This document shows, piece by piece, positions 5,984 to 8,849 of a stretch of 8,849 bases of DNA (the stretch's first letter is position 1; the number at the start of each line of letters is the position of its first letter). Source of the stretch: UBA1450 sp964452355 (GTDB taxonomy: Bacteria; Patescibacteriota; Microgenomatia; UBA1406; GWC2-37-13); NCBI GenBank assembly GCA_964452355.1, contig CAYVKV010000020.1, forward strand, positions 1 to 8,849. Reading direction: 5' to 3'. The notes below the pieces were generated by a model. The model saw only the letters and a program-made list of their open reading frames with translations, did not search any database and was not told the origin of the DNA. The position numbers and the translations under genes are program-made.

Positions 5984-6898
5984 ATGCTTGATCTTATGTG
6001 TTTGGGAAGTGTCAGTATTGATCTCTACTACAAAGGTTCATCGCTCACCGAAGGCGAAGGTCGGTTTGAACTTGCCATTGGTGGGAAGTATTATGTTGAG
6101 CATTTTTACGAAGGTCTCGGTGGTGGGGGTGCAAATGTGGCAATTGGCGTGTCAAAAGCAGGGTTGCAGTCTGGTCTCATTGCAAAAATTGGTGACAATC
6201 CATTCAAGTCGGTCATTTGCAAAAAGCTTGATGATGAGCATATTCACCATGAAAACTATAGTGATATTGAGAAAGAATATACAAACATTTCCTCAATTCT
6301 CCTGAATTCCAAGGGTGAAAAAACGATTGTAAACTATCGTACTCCTCATGAGAACATCATGAAGAGTGCTCATGATTATAAAAAAATAGATTCTGCCGGA
6401 GCGATATACATGGCAAATCTTTCAATGGTCTCACTTGCCGAGCGGATTGAAGTATTATCTTATGCACGATCAATTGGTAAAACGGTATTTGCCAATTTAA
6501 ATGTGACCGACTGTCGAAGACCCATTCATGAAGTGATGAGTTTTGTCGAGCATGTGGACGTATTTATCATCAACGGATATGAATATGCTGATATTGTAAA
6601 AATGCCCTACTCCTCAATTGATTTTCATGAAAATGTGATTGACAAATTTGTACCATTTACCAAAGATCATCTTTTGGTGATAACGGATGGCAAAAAAGGA
6701 AGCTATGCATATCATGATTCTAACGTTTTTCACCAAAAAGCGATCGTTACTTCAAAAGTGCTTGACACGACCGGTGCAGGTGATGCATATACTGCGGGAT
6801 TTATTGCTGAGTATCTGAGATCAAAGGATATTGAGAAGGCAATGGAAAAAGGAGCGCACTATGCCGTGTCTATACTCACCAAACTGGGAGCAAATTGA
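5984..6898 (+). CDS. PfkB/ribokinase-family sugar or nucleoside kinase
   Basis: The product phosphorylates a sugar or nucleoside hydroxyl with ATP. The PfkB signature DTTGAGDAYTAGF lies at 261-273, with Asp267 as the expected catalytic base and the GAG turn as anion hole. The N-terminal substrate loop GGGGANVAIG (46-55, first signature region) and the ITDGKKGS nucleotide-binding strand (233-240) are also present. At 304 residues the length is normal. The substrate cannot be told from sequence: ribokinase, adenosine kinase and fructokinase-like activities share these motifs. The first ATG is used because it sits six bases after the -10 box; a second Met at residue 5 is possible. The gene ends with TGA and overlaps the next, convergent gene by 40 bp. 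The nearby phosphohexomutase is compatible with a sugar substrate, but this is weak context. Confidence 0.92.
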   Translation: MLDLMCLGSVSIDLYYKGSSLTEGEGRFELAIGGKYYVEHFYEGLGGGGANVAIGVSKAGLQSGLIAKIGDNPFKSVICKKLDDEHIHHENYSDIEKEYTNISSILLNSKGEKTIVNYRTPHENIMKSAHDYKKIDSAGAIYMANLSMVSLAERIEVLSYARSIGKTVFANLNVTDCRRPIHEVMSFVEHVDVFIINGYEYADIVKMPYSSIDFHENVIDKFVPFTKDHLLVITDGKKGSYAYHDSNVFHQKAIVTSKVLDTTGAGDAYTAGFIAEYLRSKDIEKAMEKGAHYAVSILTKLGAN

Positions 6899-8124
6899 TG
6901 AGTAGTTTTAAGAGGAGTGTGTGTAACTTCAGTCGGTTGAAATAGGACCGCTTCAAGATCATCTTTATATTTAAGTAACTTCAACATCTCTGGCATAAAT
7001 TTCGCATGTTTTGCGTCCGGGGTAAGGCCTTGAATTTGTGAGATTGTTCGCGCGCCATTGAGACTTGCAGCAATTATTTCTTCCCAAGCTTTTTCATCAT
7101 TTACCCCTCTCGCTTTCATCACTGCAGAGTGAAGCTTTGTCAAAAATACCGGCATGATTCGATAGCCAATGTCATACATTCTGTCTTCATCTCTGGGTAG
7201 CTTGTCTGAAAGAAAATCTTGCAATTCTTGTTGCGTTACCGATTGATTTACCCGGTGATCCTGACCAAGTCCTCCGGCAAAACCTTCTGTGGAATATATT
7301 TTAGAGTATCCTAGGTAGTGATCCAAAAGTGAAACAACAAATCCATGTCCTCTCCCCTCATGTAAGCAGGTGTTTTCTATCAATTGTTCACGGACTGAAA
7401 TCCCCTTATTCTCCGCTTCATTCAAGGCAAATGTGAAGTAGTCGTGTGCCTTTTCACCAGATTGATGATCTTTAGAAGCAAGAACCACTCCTGACTCATC
7501 AATTTTTGACCAGTCATTTATTCTTTCAATTTCATCTAGAGAAATGCCAAATTGTTCCCAAATAGTATCTGATTTAGGATCAAATGGTGAAACTATCCCA
7601 ACCAAATGAGAGACTTTTCCACCATAGCGCAAAGTGGGAATGATTGCTGATATATCGTTTTGAACTTCCTCATCAAGCGTTGCGTATGCTCTTACGAGTA
7701 AATGATTGTGATAATCTCGATGTTCAGCAAGACTATCAAGATATTCGGAAAGCAATTCCTCCACGCCAATCTCAGAGAGCTCACGACCGAGCGCTTTCCA
7801 AATTTCCGGATCTGGTGGTCTTAGGTCACTTTGAACGTCTGTAGGTATAGGACCTCCAGGTATACTCCGAACAAGTTCGATAAATTTCTTTTGAAGAATT
7901 AAAGTCCCATGTTGTGTTGAAGTTCTTTGAAAATCAGTTGAAGTATCCTCTGGAGTTTTATCAACGACATTTTGATGTAATACAGCAAATATGTCTGACG
8001 GAGACTTTGGTTCAGGAACATTTGACATGTCAGGTTGCCAGTCCTCCAGTAATTTTGAGAAAACGCTTATCCTACTGGGCTTTTCGGTTACTTGTATTGA
8101 AGCTTGTTCTGATGCTCGATCCAT
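6859..8124 (-). CDS. Unrecognised protein with a zincin-like HEGRGH...E motif, putative metallopeptidase
   Basis: I do not recognise the family. The 421-residue protein has a probably disordered, Pro/Ser/Thr-rich N-terminus (1-75) and then a mostly helical body. The notable segment is HEGRGH (255-260), which fits the HExxGH form of the zinc motif known from dipeptidyl peptidase III (M49), followed by Glu280 in TEGFAGG. The 20-residue gap from second His to Glu equals that in thermolysin-type gluzincins, and an E-G-aromatic-A sequence after an HE...GH motif is also reminiscent of DUF885 proteins. Metal binding and peptidase activity are inference. There is no signal peptide or membrane segment, so it is probably cytoplasmic. 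The gene starts 30 bp after the ruvC stop; CATAAT (8153-8148) is only a weak own-promoter candidate, so co-transcription with ruvC is plausible. Its 3' end overlaps the kinase gene by 40 bp. Confidence 0.82.
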   Translation of the reverse strand: MDRASEQASIQVTEKPSRISVFSKLLEDWQPDMSNVPEPKSPSDIFAVLHQNVVDKTPEDTSTDFQRTSTQHGTLILQKKFIELVRSIPGGPIPTDVQSDLRPPDPEIWKALGRELSEIGVEELLSEYLDSLAEHRDYHNHLLVRAYATLDEEVQNDISAIIPTLRYGGKVSHLVGIVSPFDPKSDTIWEQFGISLDEIERINDWSKIDESGVVLASKDHQSGEKAHDYFTFALNEAENKGISVREQLIENTCLHEGRGHGFVVSLLDHYLGYSKIYSTEGFAGGLGQDHRVNQSVTQQELQDFLSDKLPRDEDRMYDIGYRIMPVFLTKLHSAVMKARGVNDEKAWEEIIAASLNGARTISQIQGLTPDAKHAKFMPEMLKLLKYKDDLEAVLFQPTEVTHTPLKTTHQFAPSLVSIDTA

Positions 8125-8154
8125 AAAAATAATTGGGCTAAATATGTATTATGT

Positions 8155-8634
8155 TTACCTTTGGGTATAAATATACGCCAACCCGCAGGCAATTGCATCT
8201 GATTCATCGTCATCTTTAAATACAATTTGATCTCCGAGTTCGAGCTTGATCATTTTTTGAACTGATTCTTTGTCTGCGGTGCCGTACCCGGTAATGGTTT
8301 GCTTGATTTCCAGTGGGGTGAGGCGAGAGATCGGAATGTTCATGAGCGATGCTGAAAGTTCAATCACTCCAACAGCCTGAGATACCTCAAGCACTGTTTT
8401 TTTATTCTTAAAAAAGAAAAGCTTTTCGATCACCAGATGTTCGATCTTATGTTTTTTTATGATTTCGTTGAGCGTTTCGTAGATTATTTTTAACCGCAAC
8501 TCATGCAACAGTGCTTTTGAAGTTTTGATAAGATCAGAAGTAATAAAGGTAAAATCGGTACTGCTCGTACCTGTTTTATCAAAGACTGCCCATCCTACTT
8601 TTTCAAAACCCGGATCGATCGAAAGGATTTTCAT
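8155..8634 (-). CDS. ruvC: Crossover junction endodeoxyribonuclease RuvC
   Basis: RuvC is the RNase H-fold resolvase that cuts Holliday junctions in recombinational repair, working with RuvAB. The acidic active site is complete: Asp7 in SIDPG (5-9), Glu70 in VIEKLFF (68-74), and Asp143 and Asp146 in the DDDESDAIACG segment (141-151). The GYGTADKESVQKMI region (116-129) matches the conserved DNA-binding helix area, and aromatic residues 73-75 correspond to the base-stacking Phe of the E. coli enzyme. At 159 residues it is slightly shorter than the usual 165-175. The ATG lies seven bases after an extended -10 box and has no Shine-Dalgarno sequence. The gene lies directly downstream of the 23S rRNA terminator on the same strand, with the zincin-like gene following. 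ruvA and ruvB are not in the window. Confidence 0.95.
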   Translation of the reverse strand: MKILSIDPGFEKVGWAVFDKTGTSSTDFTFITSDLIKTSKALLHELRLKIIYETLNEIIKKHKIEHLVIEKLFFFKNKKTVLEVSQAVGVIELSASLMNIPISRLTPLEIKQTITGYGTADKESVQKMIKLELGDQIVFKDDDESDAIACGLAYIYTQR

Positions 8635-8641
8635 ATATCAA

Positions 8642-8650
8642 ATTTTAGCA
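8642..8650 (-). promoter_or_regulatory. ruvC promoter, extended -10
   Basis: TGC plus TAAAAT (minus strand, 8650-8642) forms an extended -10 box ending seven bases before the ruvC ATG, predicting a leaderless mRNA. The usual -35 position at 17 bp spacing (8665-8670) falls inside the rRNA terminator hairpin and reads TTCGGC, a poor match. Confidence 0.55.
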
Positions 8651-8653
8651 CAC

Positions 8654-8683
8654 AAAAAAACCACGCCGAAACGTGGTTTTTTT
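8654..8683 (-). terminator. Intrinsic terminator of the rRNA operon
   Basis: A 12-bp perfect stem (8654-8665 with 8672-8683) has a GC-rich CCACG/CGTGG core and a six-base loop, with A-tract and T-tract arms of seven bases each. On the minus strand it ends in seven Ts and closes the 23S transcript. Because the arms are symmetric it could also work on the plus strand, but no plus-strand gene reads into it here. Confidence 0.9.
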
Positions 8684-8705
8684 GTTGTTATTCAAACGTA
8701 GGTCA

Positions 8706-8769
8706 CCATCTCTAAATCATATTTCACTGATTTAGTATGTCACTTGTTTTTGACAAACAAGAGAGATGG
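8706..8769 (-). other. Structured 23S rRNA 3' trailer, potential three-way junction
   Basis: On the minus strand CCATCTCT (8769-8762) is exactly complementary to AGAGATGG (8713-8706). Between them lie two hairpins: CTTGTTT/AAACAAG (8761-8755 with 8749-8743, five-base loop) and CTAAATCA/TGATTTAG (8735-8728 with 8719-8712, eight-base loop; it shares two bases with the outer stem). The outer stem uses bases at or near the mature 23S 3' end. A role in pre-rRNA processing is inference. It is not a 5S rRNA: it is too short and lacks 5S motifs. Confidence 0.5.
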
Positions 8770-8849
8770 GAGATCGTCAGTTAGTACTCCTCAGCTAAAT
8801 GCATTGCTGCACTTACACTTAGAGCCTATCAAGCAGGTAATCTTCCTGC
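8760..8849 (-). rRNA. rrl: 23S ribosomal RNA, 3' end (partial)
   Basis: The minus strand reads like the conserved end of bacterial 23S rRNA: a segment with TGATAGGC, then GTGTAAGTGCAGCAATGCAT, then AGCTGAGGAGTACTAA, each aligning by eye with the E. coli 3' end (GTTGATAGGC, TGTAAGCGCAGCGATGCGTT, GAGCTAACCGGTACTAA). In E. coli the mature end lies 21 bases after GTACTAA, which here gives about position 8760; this boundary is approximate to within several bases. The gene continues beyond the right edge. No 5S rRNA gene follows before the terminator. Confidence 0.93.

Noticed and set aside
8706..8769. 5S rRNA gene after the 23S
   Set aside because: The three-way-junction shape invites this, but 64 bases is about half the needed length and conserved 5S loop sequences are missing.
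1..8849. Recoding of TGA as an amino acid (as in Gracilibacteria)
   Set aside because: The kinase gene ends at a TGA where a PfkB protein should end, and the other genes show no in-frame TGA.
1..8849. CRISPR arrays, insertion sequences, phage genes, tRNA genes
   Set aside because: No regularly spaced repeats, transposase or integrase motifs, terminal inverted repeats, or tRNA cloverleaf with the GTTCRA T-loop pattern could be found; gene spacing leaves little room for them.

Overview
The window looks like a chromosomal piece of a small-genome bacterium of the Candidate Phyla Radiation (Patescibacteria), possibly the Microgenomates side. This is inference from several traits. Housekeeping proteins are compact or divergent (a 232-residue DNA polymerase III delta, an Obg with no C-terminal extension). 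The 23S rRNA operon ends without a 5S gene. Most starts have no Shine-Dalgarno sequence. Two large proteins have no recognised function. TAA, TAG and TGA all serve as stops, so the standard bacterial code fits and the TGA-recoded Gracilibacteria/Absconditabacteria are unlikely.

Layout, left to right. At the left edge (1-35, minus strand) a probable gene with a strong Shine-Dalgarno sequence runs off the window. The Obg GTPase gene (plus) follows, starting right after a clear -10 box. Then comes a minus-strand block transcribed right to left: holA, a phosphomannomutase/phosphoglucomutase gene, a large membrane protein of unknown function, and a dus-type tRNA dihydrouridine synthase gene, which meets obg tail to tail with a 14-bp overlap. 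holA is divergent from a PfkB-type sugar or nucleoside kinase gene (plus). The kinase gene overlaps by 40 bp, tail to tail, a minus-strand gene for an unrecognised protein with a zincin-like HEGRGH motif. That gene lies 30 bp downstream of ruvC. At the right edge is the 3' end of a 23S rRNA gene (minus strand), followed by a structured trailer and a strong intrinsic terminator, with ruvC starting directly beyond.

Functionally the window mixes replication and repair (HolA clamp loading, RuvC junction resolution), ribosome biogenesis and RNA modification (Obg, Dus, 23S rRNA) and carbohydrate metabolism (the PMM/PGM and the kinase). The minus-strand genes look loosely collinear rather than one tight operon, because most have a recognisable promoter of their own.

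The most interesting signals are regulatory and structural. Five genes (obg, dusB, holA, pfkB-like, ruvC) have a -10 box ending only 6-8 nt before the start codon, which predicts leaderless mRNAs. A 37-bp inverted repeat spans the promoter of the membrane-protein gene. A smaller dyad covers the obg -10 box. The 23S trailer carries a second copy of a sequence able to pair with the rRNA 3' end. The two unrecognised proteins, especially the HEGRGH...E protein, are the best candidates for undescribed biology. I see no CRISPR array, insertion sequence, phage gene or obvious defence system. Apart from the ORF list, all calls are by eye, without database searches.
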